A DNA stretch of 64,000 bases from Bacillota bacterium (GCA_021850485.1 JAJZLY010000005.1:37139-101138); one strand, 5' to 3'. Positions 36,100 through 46,190 are shown, numbered from the stretch's first letter. Numbers and translations: made by a program. The notes: a model not told the origin generated them from the sequence alone.

Positions 36100-37386
36100 G
36101 TGTCCAAATTGGGAACCCTGTGTGTGCACGCCGGTCAGAACGTGGATCCGGCCACCAAATCCCGGGCTGTACCCATCTACGCCACCACCGCCTATGTGTT
36201 TGACAGCCCGGACCACGCCCGGGATCTCTTCGCGCTGCAAACTCCGGGCAACATCTACTCCCGGATCATGAACCCCACCAACGATGTCTTCGAACAGCGC
36301 CTGGCCGCCCTGGAAGGTGGGGTGGCGGCGCTCGCTACCGCCTCGGGCCAAGCCGCCATCACCTTGGCCATCCTCAACCTGGCCCAGGCGGGAGACAACA
36401 TCATCTCCTCGCCGAGCCTGTACGGCGGCACCTGGAATCTGTTCGCCCATACCTTTCGCAAGCTCGGCATCACCGTGACCATGGCCGACGCCAGCCGTCC
36501 CGAAGAGATCGCACGTGCCGTCGACGACCGGACCCGGGCCGTCTACATCGAAGCCGTCGGCAACCCGCGCCTGGATGTGCCAGACTTCCAGGCCGTCTCC
36601 GAGGTTGCGCATCGGCATGGACTGCCGCTGATCGTGGACTCCACCTTCCTCACACCGGCCCTGTTTCGCCCGATCGAGCACGGCGCTGACATCGTGGTGC
36701 ACTCCGCCACCAAGTTCATCGACGGGCACGGCACGGCGATCGGCGGCGCCATCGTCGACTCGGGCAAGTTCGACTGGCAGGGCAGCGGCCGCTTCGCCGA
36801 CCTGACCGAGCCGGACCCCACCTACCACGGTGTGCGCTATGTGGAGAGTTTCGCCGCCGCCGCCTACATCGCCAAGGCCCGGGTTCAGCTGTTGCGCGAC
36901 CTCGGACCCTGTCTCTCGCCGTTTCACGCCTTTTTGTTCCTGCAGGGGTTGGAGACCTTGCACCTGCGCATGGCCCGTCACTCGCAAAATGCGGCACAGA
37001 CAGCCCAGTGGCTGAGCCACCATCCGGCGGTTTCCTGGGTGAATTATCCGACCTTGGCCAGCCATCGGGACCATGCCCTGGCCGCACGGTACTTTCCGGA
37101 TGGTGCCGGTGCGATCTTGACCTTTGGCGTGAAAGGGGGGTTCGAGCCGGCCAAGGCCTTCATCGAGCGCTTGCAGCTGTTCTCGCTTTTGGCCAACGTC
37201 GGCGACGCCAAGAGCTTGGTCATCCACCCCGCCTCGACCACCCACTCCCAGCTGACGGCCACCGAGCAGACGGAAGCCGGCGTCAGCCCAGACATGGTCC
37301 GGCTATCGGTCGGCATCGAGGACCCAGACGACATCTTGGCCGATCTCGACCAGGCCCTGGCCGCGGTCGCGATCAAGAGCGCGTGA
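36100..37386 (+). CDS. metY: O-acetylhomoserine sulfhydrylase
   Basis: PLP enzyme of the Cys/Met metabolism family, joining O-acetylhomoserine with sulfide to homocysteine. 428 residues; the Lys in [16 protein letters not shown] binds PLP, and [22 protein letters not shown] starts the family pattern. GTG 36100 follows GAAGGAGG. Controlled by the SAM-I riboswitch and coupled to metX by overlap. Confidence 0.95.
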   Translation: MSKLGTLCVHAGQNVDPATKSRAVPIYATTAYVFDSPDHARDLFALQTPGNIYSRIMNPTNDVFEQRLAALEGGVAALATASGQAAITLAILNLAQAGDNIISSPSLYGGTWNLFAHTFRKLGITVTMADASRPEEIARAVDDRTRAVYIEAVGNPRLDVPDFQAVSEVAHRHGLPLIVDSTFLTPALFRPIEHGADIVVHSATKFIDGHGTAIGGAIVDSGKFDWQGSGRFADLTEPDPTYHGVRYVESFAAAAYIAKARVQLLRDLGPCLSPFHAFLFLQGLETLHLRMARHSQNAAQTAQWLSHHPAVSWVNYPTLASHRDHALAARYFPDGAGAILTFGVKGGFEPAKAFIERLQLFSLLANVGDAKSLVIHPASTTHSQLTATEQTEAGVSPDMVRLSVGIEDPDDILADLDQALAAVAIKSA

Positions 37387-38573
37387 GCACGGTCGCCCAG
37401 CACCAGGCGCAGCGCATCTCATTGCCGAGAAGGCCGTTTCCGCTGACTGGCGGCGATAGCTTGCCCGAAGTGCAGGTGGCAGTGCGCACCTGGGGTCACT
37501 ACGATGCAAACGCCAACCGCGGCGCTGGCAACGCCGTGCTCATCTGCCACGCCCTGACCGGAGACCAAGACCCAACGACCTGGTGGCCCGGTGTGGTCGG
37601 GGTCGGCCGAGCGATTGACCCAAAGCTCCACTTCATCATCGGCCAAAACGTGCTGGGTGGCTGTCAGGGCACCACCGGGCCGCTTAGCATAGATCCGGCC
37701 AGCGGCCGCCCGTGGGGGCTGACATTTCCCAGCGTCCAGGTCGCGGATATGGTGGCGGTGCAGGCGGATCTGCTAGAGCAGCTCGGTGTTTCGCACCTGT
37801 GGCTGGTGGCCGGTGGATCACTCGGCGGCATGCAGGCCCTGGCCTGGGCCATGCTCCACCCCGGCCGGCTGGAGCATGCGCTGGTGGCTTGTGCACCGTG
37901 GGCCAGTCCGCCCATGGCCATCGCCTGGAATGAGATCGGCCGCCAGGCCATCTTGCTGGACCCGGATTTTGCCAACGGATCCGACCCCTCGGGCCAGACG
38001 GCAGGACGCGGCCTGTCGGTGGCTCGCATGCTGGCCATGACCACCTACCGCAGCCACCAGGATCTACATCAGCGCTTTGGCCGAGACATGCTGGACTCTG
38101 CCACCGACCCGGTGTTCGCCCGCAGTGGGCCCTATGCCACAGAGCTGCCGCGCACATTTCGCTTCGCGCCGCACTACCAGGTCGAAAGCTACCTGCACTA
38201 TCAGGGGGAGAAATTGCGCCGACGCTTTGACGCCTTCTCCTATCTCTACCTGACCGCGGCCATGGATGGCTTCGACGGCGCACAGCTGACGGTCGGCCAG
38301 TTGACTGGGCCGTTGCCCCGGGTGCACGTGCTTGGCGTGGACAGCGATCTGCTCTACCCAGAGCCAAGTGTGCGTGAGGTATGCCTGCAGCTGGGTGCCC
38401 TGGGCTACCCGGCCAGCTACCAACAGCTGAAAAGTGCCAGTGGCCATGACGCCTTCTTGCTGGAAGGTGCCTTGGTCGGGCGAGAGATCGACGCATTGCT
38501 TCAAGACCGCACCTTGCCGGCCGCCGCCAGCCTGGCGGCCGCAGCACACGGCCGATCTGCAGGCGGCAGGTGA
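37383..38573 (+). CDS. metX: Homoserine O-acetyltransferase
   Basis: Alpha/beta-hydrolase-fold enzyme acetylating homoserine, the substrate for metY. 396 residues; oxyanion region CHALTGDQD, nucleophile Ser in [11 protein letters not shown], Asp in VDSDLLYP, His in [26 protein letters not shown] is a family signature. GTG 37383 overlaps the metY stop. With hom just upstream, this completes a direct route from aspartate semialdehyde to homocysteine. Confidence 0.95.
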   Translation: MSTVAQHQAQRISLPRRPFPLTGGDSLPEVQVAVRTWGHYDANANRGAGNAVLICHALTGDQDPTTWWPGVVGVGRAIDPKLHFIIGQNVLGGCQGTTGPLSIDPASGRPWGLTFPSVQVADMVAVQADLLEQLGVSHLWLVAGGSLGGMQALAWAMLHPGRLEHALVACAPWASPPMAIAWNEIGRQAILLDPDFANGSDPSGQTAGRGLSVARMLAMTTYRSHQDLHQRFGRDMLDSATDPVFARSGPYATELPRTFRFAPHYQVESYLHYQGEKLRRRFDAFSYLYLTAAMDGFDGAQLTVGQLTGPLPRVHVLGVDSDLLYPEPSVREVCLQLGALGYPASYQQLKSASGHDAFLLEGALVGREIDALLQDRTLPAAASLAAAAHGRSAGGR

Positions 38574-38646
38574 ATCCGGCCAGGACACAATTTTCAGACT
38601 GCGCTCGAAGCTTTTAGCATCCCAGGCTCTGAGAGGGGTGCGCCGG

Positions 38647-40200
38647 ATGTCGGGTTGGCGGTTTCGGCTGCGATCGATGATGGTCCTTAGTGGATTGAGT
38701 GTGGCGGTGTTGATGCTCACGGCCTCGGTGCCAGTGGTCTCGGCCAAAGGGTCGAACTTCCTAACCGGGGTGCTGCCACCCCCGCCGCCCGGTTCCACGT
38801 CCACCTATAACATTGCCGCTGAGCCGCAGATCCGCTCCACGCCGAACGGAAACTTCTACATCAGTTCGGAGAACGGACTCGGAGCCGGCACCGACGCCTG
38901 GAAGTCGACCAACGGCGGCCAGTCATACGGCGCCTTGGTCCAACCCAATGCGGTGTCTTCTGCCAACACAAGCCAGACCACAGGCCTGGCCCCGGGCGGT
39001 GGCGACACTGATCTGTCCACGGCGCCGGTTGTGAACGGATCTACCGCGAACAGCCACTACAACGTGTACGTGGCCAGTTTGACCCTGGGCAATGTGACGG
39101 TCAGCGCCTCGCAAAACGGCGGGTTGAGCTGGCAAAAGCAGGTCCTGTCAGCCACGGTGCCGGCAGACGACCGGGAGTGGATCGCGGCGCAAGGGGCGAG
39201 CAACTATGTCCTCTCCTATCACGCCGTCGGCGACGGCGATCAGATCATCGTCAATCAAGGTACCTTGGTCCAGGGCGTGCCGACCACCGTGCAGACATAC
39301 AACGCCATCAATCCGGCGCAGACCGATATCTATCTGGGCACCTACCTGGACAACGAGATCGGCAACATCGTCGTCAACCAACAGACTGGCATGGTGGCCC
39401 AGGTGTTCGCCGGCTGCGCTCCCAGCGCCACGGCCATCGTTAGCTGCACGAACTTCAACACCGTGTACGTGGCGATCGGCACGCCCAGCGGTGTGAACGC
39501 GTCCGGCTTGCCGGTGCTGTCCTTCCAGGACTACATCGTGTACCAGTCCCCGAACCCGAGTGCCAACTTCGCCAATAACTTCCCCAACGTGGCCATCGAT
39601 GCGGCTGGGAACCTGTATGCCTCTTGGTCCAACGACCAAAATGTCTATGTCAGCTACTCGCAAAACAACGGCCAAAGCTGGAGCGCACCGCAGCAGGTGA
39701 ACTCCGGATCGCAGGCGCTGACCGCCATCTACCCCTGGATGACGGCAGGCGCTGCCGGCAAGGTGGACATTGTCTACTACGCCACACCAGCCAGCGCCAA
39801 CTTCCAAACCTGTGCCTCAGGCACTCCTGGGCCCTACGACTGCCAGAACGAGCCGTGGAGTGTGGCCTTCGCCCAGAACCTAAACGTGCTGGGCGGCGGC
39901 AGCTGGCACCAGCAGATCGTCACGGACGTGGTGCACTACGGCGGCGTCTGCCAAGGCGGCGTCACCTGCACCTCGACCGCTAACGACAACCGGGACCTGT
40001 ACGATGACTTCGGCGTGGCGGTCAGCCCCGTCAGCGGCATGGCGTCGATCACCTACTCCAACGACCAGTACGCGAACCTGGCAGGCAGCCCTGATCAAGG
40101 AGCGTGCACCCTGAGCCAGTCCAATACCGCAGCCTGCGATCACACCGACTTTGCCACCCAGATCGCCGGTCCGGGTCTGTACACGACTAAGAACAACTAG
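38647..40200 (+). CDS. Secreted sialidase-like propeller protein
   Basis: 517 residues with a signal peptide (residues 1 to about 34, cut after VVSA). The mature part has repeated SxDxGxxW-like stretches: SENGLGAGTDAWKSTNGGQSYG, SQNGGLSWQKQV, SQNNGQSWSAPQQV. These are Asp-box-like (BNR) motifs of beta-propeller proteins. No sialidase catalytic set is visible, so a binding or structural role is as likely. ATG 38647 follows GAGAGGGG. No cell-wall anchor is seen at the end. Confidence 0.8.
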   Translation: MSGWRFRLRSMMVLSGLSVAVLMLTASVPVVSAKGSNFLTGVLPPPPPGSTSTYNIAAEPQIRSTPNGNFYISSENGLGAGTDAWKSTNGGQSYGALVQPNAVSSANTSQTTGLAPGGGDTDLSTAPVVNGSTANSHYNVYVASLTLGNVTVSASQNGGLSWQKQVLSATVPADDREWIAAQGASNYVLSYHAVGDGDQIIVNQGTLVQGVPTTVQTYNAINPAQTDIYLGTYLDNEIGNIVVNQQTGMVAQVFAGCAPSATAIVSCTNFNTVYVAIGTPSGVNASGLPVLSFQDYIVYQSPNPSANFANNFPNVAIDAAGNLYASWSNDQNVYVSYSQNNGQSWSAPQQVNSGSQALTAIYPWMTAGAAGKVDIVYYATPASANFQTCASGTPGPYDCQNEPWSVAFAQNLNVLGGGSWHQQIVTDVVHYGGVCQGGVTCTSTANDNRDLYDDFGVAVSPVSGMASITYSNDQYANLAGSPDQGACTLSQSNTAACDHTDFATQIAGPGLYTTKNN

Positions 40201-40223
40201 GCCCTGGCGGCCACCTGCCAGCT

Positions 40224-40252
40224 GCCGGCTCCGGGAACCTCCCGGAGCCGGC
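40224..40252. terminator. Long hairpin between convergent genes
   Basis: GCCGGCTCCGGGA-ACC-TCCCGGAGCCGGC gives 13 perfect pairs. There is no T tract on either side; it could still act in both directions or as an mRNA end. Confidence 0.5.
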
Positions 40253-40291
40253 GGCGCCCGGACGTCGCCCTAGGCCGATTGCGACCTCTGG

Positions 40292-41335
40292 TCACGGCGC
40301 AGCACCAGGGGCGCTGACTAGAGCCAATAGGCGGGTCGCGGTCAAGACCCTAGCCGCCACCCGCGCCACACTGGCGGTGGCGTCCACCACCAGAGCTGGC
40401 GGACCGCTGAGCGCCAGCTGTTTGGCCAAAACCGCTGCCCGCTGCAGATGCCAGTCGAGTCCTGCACCGGACTCTCGTTGCCTGAGGCGGTCTGCCAGCA
40501 CGTCCGGCGGGGCGGTCAGCTGCACCACCTGCACCTGAGCGCCGGGAACGACTTCGGCCAAGGCGGCGGCGTCGGACGCTGTCTCCAGCACGCCGGCCAC
40601 GATCAGACAGCGGGCGCCTGCGCAGCGGGCATGGCGCCACAGCTGGCCGAGGTTCGCTACCGCAAGGGCCGCGGCGAACGGATCGCCTGGGCTACGCGGC
40701 CAGATCTCGCTGAGGGCGTCTCGGTCGGCCAGGGCGTGGGCCACGCCGGCCTCTTGCAAGAGATCGCCCACGGCCATCATCACGGTGGTCTTGCCCACCC
40801 CCACCGGACCGGACAGGGCGATCACCGGCACGCGTCTCCACCAGTCCAGGGCCAACCGCTCGGTGGTCTTGATGTAGGCATCCTTGCCGTCCATGTAGCG
40901 CTCGATGTCGCCTGCCACCTGGACCGCCAGGCGCTGTTTCAGACCACCGTAGCGGTCGCGCTCGGCCGGATCAGCGCGCAGATAATCGCGAAAGGCCAGA
41001 TGGCGCTCGATGTCGGGATGCCCGAGGCCGTAGACGTGCAGGTGATGGCTGCGCAGATCGCCGCCTTTTCGAAAATAGCGGCGGCCGACGATGCCGAATT
41101 CGCCCAGCGCCTCGTAGCCCATGGCTGCCAGTTGGGGCTCGGCCGCGGCGACGGCCTCGATGTCTCGGATGACGGGCATGATGTCGATCACCGGCTTGGC
41201 GGCCAGACCTGGTACGGCCGTGCTCCCAATGTGGTGGATGAAGACGAGCCCGGGCAGAATCCTGGCGAGGCCTGTTGCTTCTTGCTGGAAGCGCTCTGGC
41301 CAAGCCGGATCGGCCGGGACGACCACCGCTCGCAC
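40292..41335 (-). CDS. GrpB domain fused to a P-loop kinase-like domain
   Basis: 347 residues. Residues 1 to about 165 are a GrpB/UPF0157 domain, a nucleotidyltransferase-like fold: HHIGSTAVPGLAAKPVIDIMP is the signature. From about residue 170, ALSGPVGVGKTTVMMAVGDLL is a Walker A motif of a small kinase or ATPase, with TAPPDVLADRLRQRESG like a LID region. GrpB is found beside or fused to dephospho-CoA kinase in some actinobacteria, but this second domain is different from CoaE by eye. GTG 41335 has GGGGGGA upstream. Function unknown. Confidence 0.85.
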   Translation of the reverse strand: MRAVVVPADPAWPERFQQEATGLARILPGLVFIHHIGSTAVPGLAAKPVIDIMPVIRDIEAVAAAEPQLAAMGYEALGEFGIVGRRYFRKGGDLRSHHLHVYGLGHPDIERHLAFRDYLRADPAERDRYGGLKQRLAVQVAGDIERYMDGKDAYIKTTERLALDWWRRVPVIALSGPVGVGKTTVMMAVGDLLQEAGVAHALADRDALSEIWPRSPGDPFAAALAVANLGQLWRHARCAGARCLIVAGVLETASDAAALAEVVPGAQVQVVQLTAPPDVLADRLRQRESGAGLDWHLQRAAVLAKQLALSGPPALVVDATASVARVAARVLTATRLLALVSAPGAAP

Positions 41336-41439
41336 TCAAGTCCCCCCTGTACCGCTAAGCGCCTCAGGCGCTGCCGGTGCGTGTCTGCGTTGGCCTCACC
41401 CACTCGATCTGACAGGCCCCAGACCAGCGCCCTGGGCGG

Positions 41440-42597
41440 TCAGGCAGCAGCGGCCTGCCGATCCACCCGGGCCAAGGCTGGCACCGCCAGCATCGAGAGG
41501 GCACCGAGCGCCACCACGGCCCATAGGCCGGCGTGCAGCCCGTGCAGCTGGGCCAGATAGCTAAGCGGCAAAAGGGCGAGAGCGCCCAGGCCATTGGCCA
41601 GGCCCAGGGCGATTCCAGAGCCCAGAGCTGGATTCTCGGTGAAGATGTCCTGACCTAGCAAAATGGTGATCGGACCGGTGGAAAAGACGCCGATGCCTAG
41701 GGCCGCCAGCACCACCCACAGCCACAGCCCGCTGGCGACCGTCAGCACCAGCGCAGCTAAGACCGCTACGATGGTCGACCCCCAGAGCACAGGCGCGGCG
41801 CCAAAGCGATCGCGCAGCGCACCACCGGCCAGGTTGCCGATCACGCCGACGCCGATCAAGGTGGTGACCAGCGAGGCGCCGGCCACCAGGGAGCCGCCCT
41901 GAGCGTGGTAGATCAGCGGCAAGAAGGTGACCAGGGCAGCCACGGAGGCAGCGCGCAGCGTGCCGAAGATGAGCAGGCTGGTGGCGGGCATGGCGTGACG
42001 GCGCCAGGCGATTTTGGGGCTGGCCCCCTGGCGGCGGGCCAAAGCGGGAACCTCAGCCCGCAGCCACAGCCAACTCAAAAGCAGCGGGATGGACAGCAGC
42101 CACAGGTGTGTGAGCCCGACGGCTGCCACCACCACGCCAGCGGCCAAGGGGCCGATGGCCCGCCCGAACTCGCCGCCGACCAAAAACCCGGACATCGACA
42201 CGCCCTCTCGGCCCTGACCCAGCGTGCGGGTCACGGCCAGCGCCTGCGGGTGATAGAGCGTTGAGCCAAGCCCGGTCAGGAATAAGGAGGCGGCCAGCAA
42301 CGGGTAGGTGGGGGCATAACTCACTCCGAAGGTGGCCACCGCCGCCAGCAAGATGCCGCCCAGTACCAGCGAGCGGCCGCCGATGCGGTCGGACCACAGG
42401 CCGGACAACGGCTGCAGAGCCTGGCCTAAGGTCAGGGCCGTGACCAGAGATGCGAGCCAAAGCAGCGGGATGTGGCGGGCGATGGCGATGGCGGGCAAGA
42501 TTCCGGGCAGGTAGTTGGCCAGGGCGTCATTGTTGAGATGGCTCCAGATCATCGCCCAGTAGGGGACGCTGGTGGTGCGTACAGCGGGATTGGCCAC
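41440..42597 (-). CDS. MFS exporter, Fsr-like
   Basis: 385 residues and about 12 hydrophobic helices. SHLNNDALANYLPGILPAI at the start resembles the fosmidomycin-resistance type of MFS exporter, and SDRIGGRSLVLGG is the MFS loop 2-3 motif. Substrate unknown. GTG 42597 follows GGAAGGAG. It is divergent from pspA. Confidence 0.85.
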   Translation of the reverse strand: MANPAVRTTSVPYWAMIWSHLNNDALANYLPGILPAIAIARHIPLLWLASLVTALTLGQALQPLSGLWSDRIGGRSLVLGGILLAAVATFGVSYAPTYPLLAASLFLTGLGSTLYHPQALAVTRTLGQGREGVSMSGFLVGGEFGRAIGPLAAGVVVAAVGLTHLWLLSIPLLLSWLWLRAEVPALARRQGASPKIAWRRHAMPATSLLIFGTLRAASVAALVTFLPLIYHAQGGSLVAGASLVTTLIGVGVIGNLAGGALRDRFGAAPVLWGSTIVAVLAALVLTVASGLWLWVVLAALGIGVFSTGPITILLGQDIFTENPALGSGIALGLANGLGALALLPLSYLAQLHGLHAGLWAVVALGALSMLAVPALARVDRQAAAA

Positions 42598-42636
42598 ATC
42601 CAGGCTCCTTCCGGGCGAGCGGGCGACAATAGTGAT

Positions 42637-42642
42637 TATAAT
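42637..42642 (+). promoter_or_regulatory. Candidate -10 box of pspA
   Basis: A perfect TATAAT lies 41 bases before the pspA start. No matching -35 is found at 16-18 bases, so activation by another factor is possible. Confidence 0.45.
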
Positions 42643-42682
42643 AGGTCGGCACCACGCACAGCAGGTCCAAGGAGGGATCCAG

Positions 42683-43384
42683 ATGGGACTCTTGGCCCGG
42701 ATGTCGACCGTTTTCAAGTCCAAGGCCTCAGCCGCCCTTGATCAGATGGAAGATCCGCGGCAGACCCTCGACTATTCGTATCAAAAGCAGATGGAACTGT
42801 TGCAACAGGTGAAGCGAAGTCTGGCCGACGTGGCCACCTCGAAGAAAATGCTGGAGCTGCAAAAGGACCAACTGGATGCCCAGGTGACCAAGCTAGAAAG
42901 TGAGGCCCAGGCCGCCCTGTCAGCCGGCCGTGAGGATTTGGCTCGCGAGGCGCTGACCCGTAAAGCGGCGATCGCCCAGCAGTCCTCCGGCCTGACCAGC
43001 CAGGTCGCTGATCTGGCCGCTCAGGAAGAGAAGATGGTCGAGAGCGAAAAACGGCTGGAGGCCAAGATCACCAGCTTTCGCTCGCAGAAGGAAGTGATCA
43101 AGGCCCAGTACTCCACCGCGCAAGCCCAGGTCAAGGTTGGCGAAGCCACCACCGGCATCTCAGAGGAGATGGCGGACGTCGGCATGGCGATGCAGCGGGC
43201 TCAGGACAAAACGGACCGGATGAAGGCCAGGGCGGCCGCGATCGATGATCTGACCGAGTCGGGAGCGTTGACCGACCCGACCAGTCCGGACCCGGTTCAA
43301 GCCGAGCTGGACAAGGTGCAACAACAGTCAGATGTGGACGCCGACTTGGCCCGGCTGAAGGCTCAGATGGGGGGAGCCAAGTGA
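42683..43384 (+). CDS. pspA: PspA/IM30 family protein
   Basis: 233 residues, nearly all coiled coil: MGLLARMSTVFKSKASAAL, the amphipathic helix 1 that binds membranes, then DPRQTLDYSYQKQ and long helices to residue 200. It binds the inner membrane under stress and forms ESCRT-III-like assemblies. AAGGAGG before ATG 42683. The stop overlaps pspAA. Middle gene of a stress island (see findings). Confidence 0.95.
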   Translation: MGLLARMSTVFKSKASAALDQMEDPRQTLDYSYQKQMELLQQVKRSLADVATSKKMLELQKDQLDAQVTKLESEAQAALSAGREDLAREALTRKAAIAQQSSGLTSQVADLAAQEEKMVESEKRLEAKITSFRSQKEVIKAQYSTAQAQVKVGEATTGISEEMADVGMAMQRAQDKTDRMKARAAAIDDLTESGALTDPTSPDPVQAELDKVQQQSDVDADLARLKAQMGGAK

Positions 43385-43641
43385 TCGTCCGCATCTTGCA
43401 CGAGGGCCAGTACGACATTTCCGGCCAGACTCTGGACCAGGTGAACCGTCTGGATGCCACCTTGCTGGAGCATCTGCGGGCGTCGGATCAGGCTGGCTTT
43501 GACCAGACCCTGGCCCAGCTGCTGGCCACCGTCCGCAAAGAGGGCAAGCGGCTTTCTGACCACGAACTGCGCGAGTCGCACCTGATCCTGCCAGCCGCTG
43601 ACTTTACCTTGGATGAGGCGAAAGGACTGTTCCATCCCTAG
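43381..43641 (+). CDS. pspAA: PspAA domain protein
   Basis: 86 residues. MIVRILHEGQYDISGQTLDQVNRLD is the PspAA pattern, and LRESHLILPAADFTLDEA follows. In actinobacteria and archaea it is the regular companion of PspA. GTG 43381 overlaps the pspA stop, supporting a joint complex. Confidence 0.88.
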   Translation: MIVRILHEGQYDISGQTLDQVNRLDATLLEHLRASDQAGFDQTLAQLLATVRKEGKRLSDHELRESHLILPAADFTLDEAKGLFHP

Positions 43642-43717
43642 ACCGAAAACGGCCGCGATCGGGTGCCCAAGCCGGATAGGGGACTTAAGGGGGTTCGGGA
43701 GGGGGTTCGGGCTGAGT

Positions 43718-44053
43718 TTAGGGGCCGACGCCCAGACGCCGGCCAGGCCAGGCGACCACGGCCACCACGGCCAACCCGGCGACGGTGGACACCACGCCGG
43801 CCCCAAGCCGGATCAGACTTGGGGAAGCGACCACCGCACCGATGGCCGGGCCGAGCATGGCGGCGCCGCTGAACCAAAGCCACCACCCGGCAACACCGAG
43901 CAAACCGACTGCCGTGGCTAGGCCGATCAGCAATGGCGCCGCCACTAAGCCCGGGCGCCTAGGCAGGCGCGGCGGTGTGAACGGCGGCGGGTTCGGCTCG
44001 GGCAGGGCGCTCAGCCACCGCCGCAGTTCACGGTCAGAGATCGGCGAAGGCAT
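43718..44053 (-). CDS. Two-helix membrane protein, possible anti-sigma
   Basis: 111 residues: a short Pro-rich cytoplasmic head (SDRELRRWLSALPEPN) and two hydrophobic helices (about residues 34-60 and 65-100). ATG 44053 with GAAGGAGG upstream starts inside the 3' end of the sigma factor gene, so the two are coupled. A membrane anti-sigma role is likely from context only; no zinc anti-sigma motif is present. Confidence 0.6.
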   Translation of the reverse strand: MPSPISDRELRRWLSALPEPNPPPFTPPRLPRRPGLVAAPLLIGLATAVGLLGVAGWWLWFSGAAMLGPAIGAVVASPSLIRLGAGVVSTVAGLAVVAVVAWPGRRLGVGP

Positions 44054-44609
44054 CAGCCACACCTCCTTCGGCCTGCGGCATAGCGGCTGTGAGCTGCGCC
44101 TTCAGACGATGGCGGCCGCGGTGCACCCAAGTCTTCACGGTGCCAACCGGCAGGTCCAAGATGGCCGCGGCCTGGCGATAGGGGAGTCCGTCTTGCAACA
44201 CCAACTGGACCGCCACCCGCTGCATGGGGGGCAAGGTGGCCAACGCGGCGCTCAGGCGGACCACATACTCCTGATTCAGGAGGCCGCGATCGAGCTCTGT
44301 GCCCACGGCCGGACAATCTGCCAGCAGATCGGCGACTGGGACCTCCCGGCGACGGCAGAGATGGTTCTTGGCAAGGTTGGTGGCGATGGCCAGGAGCCAA
44401 GAGGCGAACTGTGCATTTTGGCGGAGCTGAGGCAGTCTTAGCCAGGCCCGGGTCAGGGCGTCTTGGGCCAAATCCTGGGCCTGGCCCCGATCCAGGACGA
44501 AGCGGTAGCAAAGCCGGTAAAGGGTTGGCCAGAGCGGTTCGATCAGGGCCGAAAAGGCCTGGTCATCTCCTTGTTTGGCCCGTTCCACCAACAGGGGCGA
44601 ACAGCGCAC
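44034..44609 (-). CDS. ECF sigma factor
   Basis: 191 residues. Region 2: FSALIEPLWPTLYRLCYRFV and AQDLAQDALTRAWLRL; region 4: LPPMQRVAVQLVLQDGLPYRQAAAIL and GTVKTWVHRGRHRL. GTG 44609 follows GAGAGGGGG; an ATG at 44627 is an alternative. It is divergent from the DUF4097 gene at 44738, and overlaps the small membrane protein, so it probably directs this envelope-stress region. Confidence 0.9.
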   Translation of the reverse strand: MRCSPLLVERAKQGDDQAFSALIEPLWPTLYRLCYRFVLDRGQAQDLAQDALTRAWLRLPQLRQNAQFASWLLAIATNLAKNHLCRRREVPVADLLADCPAVGTELDRGLLNQEYVVRLSAALATLPPMQRVAVQLVLQDGLPYRQAAAILDLPVGTVKTWVHRGRHRLKAQLTAAMPQAEGGVADAFADL

Positions 44610-44737
44610 GCCACCACCCCCTCTCATCTGCGCCGACCATGTCTTGCCAGGGACGGCTTCGCCACGCCAGCTCCGCCTCCTGGCGATCTGAAACCGCCCG
44701 GCCGGTGTTCGGGTCTGTTTAGGGGAGGGGGAAGTCC

Positions 44738-45595
44738 ATGCCGAGACGGCGCCTAGCGATCGGGTTGTTCATCACCGCAGCCGTGGTGGCCGTTTTGGCC
44801 TATGGATCCCTGTGGGTGAGCATGGGCTGGCCGTGGGGCGCAAACCACTGGCTGGTCTCCTCTGGCAGCCACAGCGGATACCGCCAGGTGACGGCCAGCG
44901 CTGTTTCCCGGGTGGTGATTGCGGCGTCGGGCCAAGCCGTGCAAGTCAGCACGGCGCCTGGATCGGTGATCACTGTCGCCTGGAGTTCGGCGGGATCGCC
45001 CCAGCGCGCCGTGCACCTGGTCCGACAGGGGGCCACAGTGCACATCTCGTTTCAGCCACCCGCTGCGGTGGTTTGGTCCTGGTCGCTGTTTCGCCAGCCG
45101 TCTGCGGTCTTGGACGTGGCACTGCCGCCTGGACTCACCTTGGACACTAACGTGGGCAGTGGGTCGCTCAGTGTGACCGGGGTCTACCGCCAGGTGTCGG
45201 CCGAGGTGCAGGCTGGCACGCTGCACATCTCCCACTTCCAAGGTGCTCTCCTGGCGTCCGTCGGCCTCGGCGCCCTGGGCGTCGAACAGGCCACCATCAC
45301 CGGGCCGCTTTCCCTCAGCACGCACACCGGCGTGGTGGACTTCTGGGGAGATCCCGGCCGCCAGGCCACCATCACAGACAATCTGGGCGCGGTCGATCTG
45401 CAACTCGAGCCAACCGGCCGCTTGCAGGTGACCGTGCGAGTGGGCCTCGGTTCGTTCACCACAGCTGGCTTCTCACAGATCAGTGGGGGCGCGCACAGCG
45501 GCATCTACAGCGGCACCATCGGCCAAGGCACAGCCGGCTCCCTGCTGGTCACCGACGCGGCCGGCGCTGTGACCATGGTCCCATATCGGCCGTGA
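44738..45595 (+). CDS. DUF4097 (adhesin/toastrack-like) membrane-anchored protein
   Basis: 285 residues: N-terminal helix (IGLFITAAVVAVLAYGSLWV), then a beta-helix-like repeat domain (VDVALPPGLTLDTNVGSGSLSVTG, GALGVEQATITGP) as in DUF4097 proteins, which are often linked to Psp and Lia stress systems. ATG 44738 with GGGGAGGGGG upstream. Divergent from the sigma factor and probably its target (inference). Confidence 0.8.
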   Translation: MPRRRLAIGLFITAAVVAVLAYGSLWVSMGWPWGANHWLVSSGSHSGYRQVTASAVSRVVIAASGQAVQVSTAPGSVITVAWSSAGSPQRAVHLVRQGATVHISFQPPAAVVWSWSLFRQPSAVLDVALPPGLTLDTNVGSGSLSVTGVYRQVSAEVQAGTLHISHFQGALLASVGLGALGVEQATITGPLSLSTHTGVVDFWGDPGRQATITDNLGAVDLQLEPTGRLQVTVRVGLGSFTTAGFSQISGGAHSGIYSGTIGQGTAGSLLVTDAAGAVTMVPYRP

Positions 45596-45608
45596 GGGAG
45601 GAGCGGTG

Positions 45609-46190
45609 GTGAACGCAGGCGGTCTCTTGCCGTCGGTCGGGCTCAGCATCCTTGGCTGGTTGCTGGCGATCGTGGTGGTGCTGGCGGTGGCGGTGGTGAT
45701 CGTGGCGGCCATGTCCTTTCGCCACCAGGAGCGGATGGCGGAGTTAGGCAAGCACCAGATCACCCACCCGTCTGAAGGTGGGGCAGCAGAGCTCTTGACG
45801 CCCCCGCAGGCCTCGGCCGCGGCCTATGGCCACCCGCTGGTCCGGGCCACCACTCTGGCCGGCCTCGGCCTGGGCCTCAGCTTCGGTCTTGCCACCATCG
45901 GCTTTGGGCCCTGGATGCTGGGCGGGCTGATTGTGCTGGCCGTTGGCCTAGTCCAGACCGGGCAATGGCTGTGGCAGCCAACCGTCACACCGCCATCGGC
46001 AAAAGAGCGCCGGGCCTGGCGGGAGAGTGCGCTGCGGATCGGGGCCGTCGGCATCGCCCTGTTCGTCGGGTTGGGCTTGATCGGGTTTGGCCCGGCGCTG
46101 ATCCCGGGCAGCATCCTGATCGGCCTTGGTCTCGGCCGCCTTGCCGCCGATCGACTGAGTGCCCGAGCGCCGGTCGGCAAAGAGCCTTAG
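45609..46190 (+). CDS. DUF6249-like membrane protein
   Basis: 193 residues. Helix 1 (about residues 9-35) is followed by SFRHQERMAELGKHQITH, then four more hydrophobic helices. This resembles the DUF6249 family, seen with stress regulators. GTG 45609 preferred for spacing to GGAGGAG; 45606 possible. It follows DUF4097 by 13 bases and should be co-transcribed. Confidence 0.7.
   Translation: MNAGGLLPSVGLSILGWLLAIVVVLAVAVVIVAAMSFRHQERMAELGKHQITHPSEGGAAELLTPPQASAAAYGHPLVRATTLAGLGLGLSFGLATIGFGPWMLGGLIVLAVGLVQTGQWLWQPTVTPPSAKERRAWRESALRIGAVGIALFVGLGLIGFGPALIPGSILIGLGLGRLAADRLSARAPVGKEP

Noticed and set aside
38647-40200. Sortase substrate
   Set aside because: No LPXTG-like motif, hydrophobic tail and charged end at the C-terminus.
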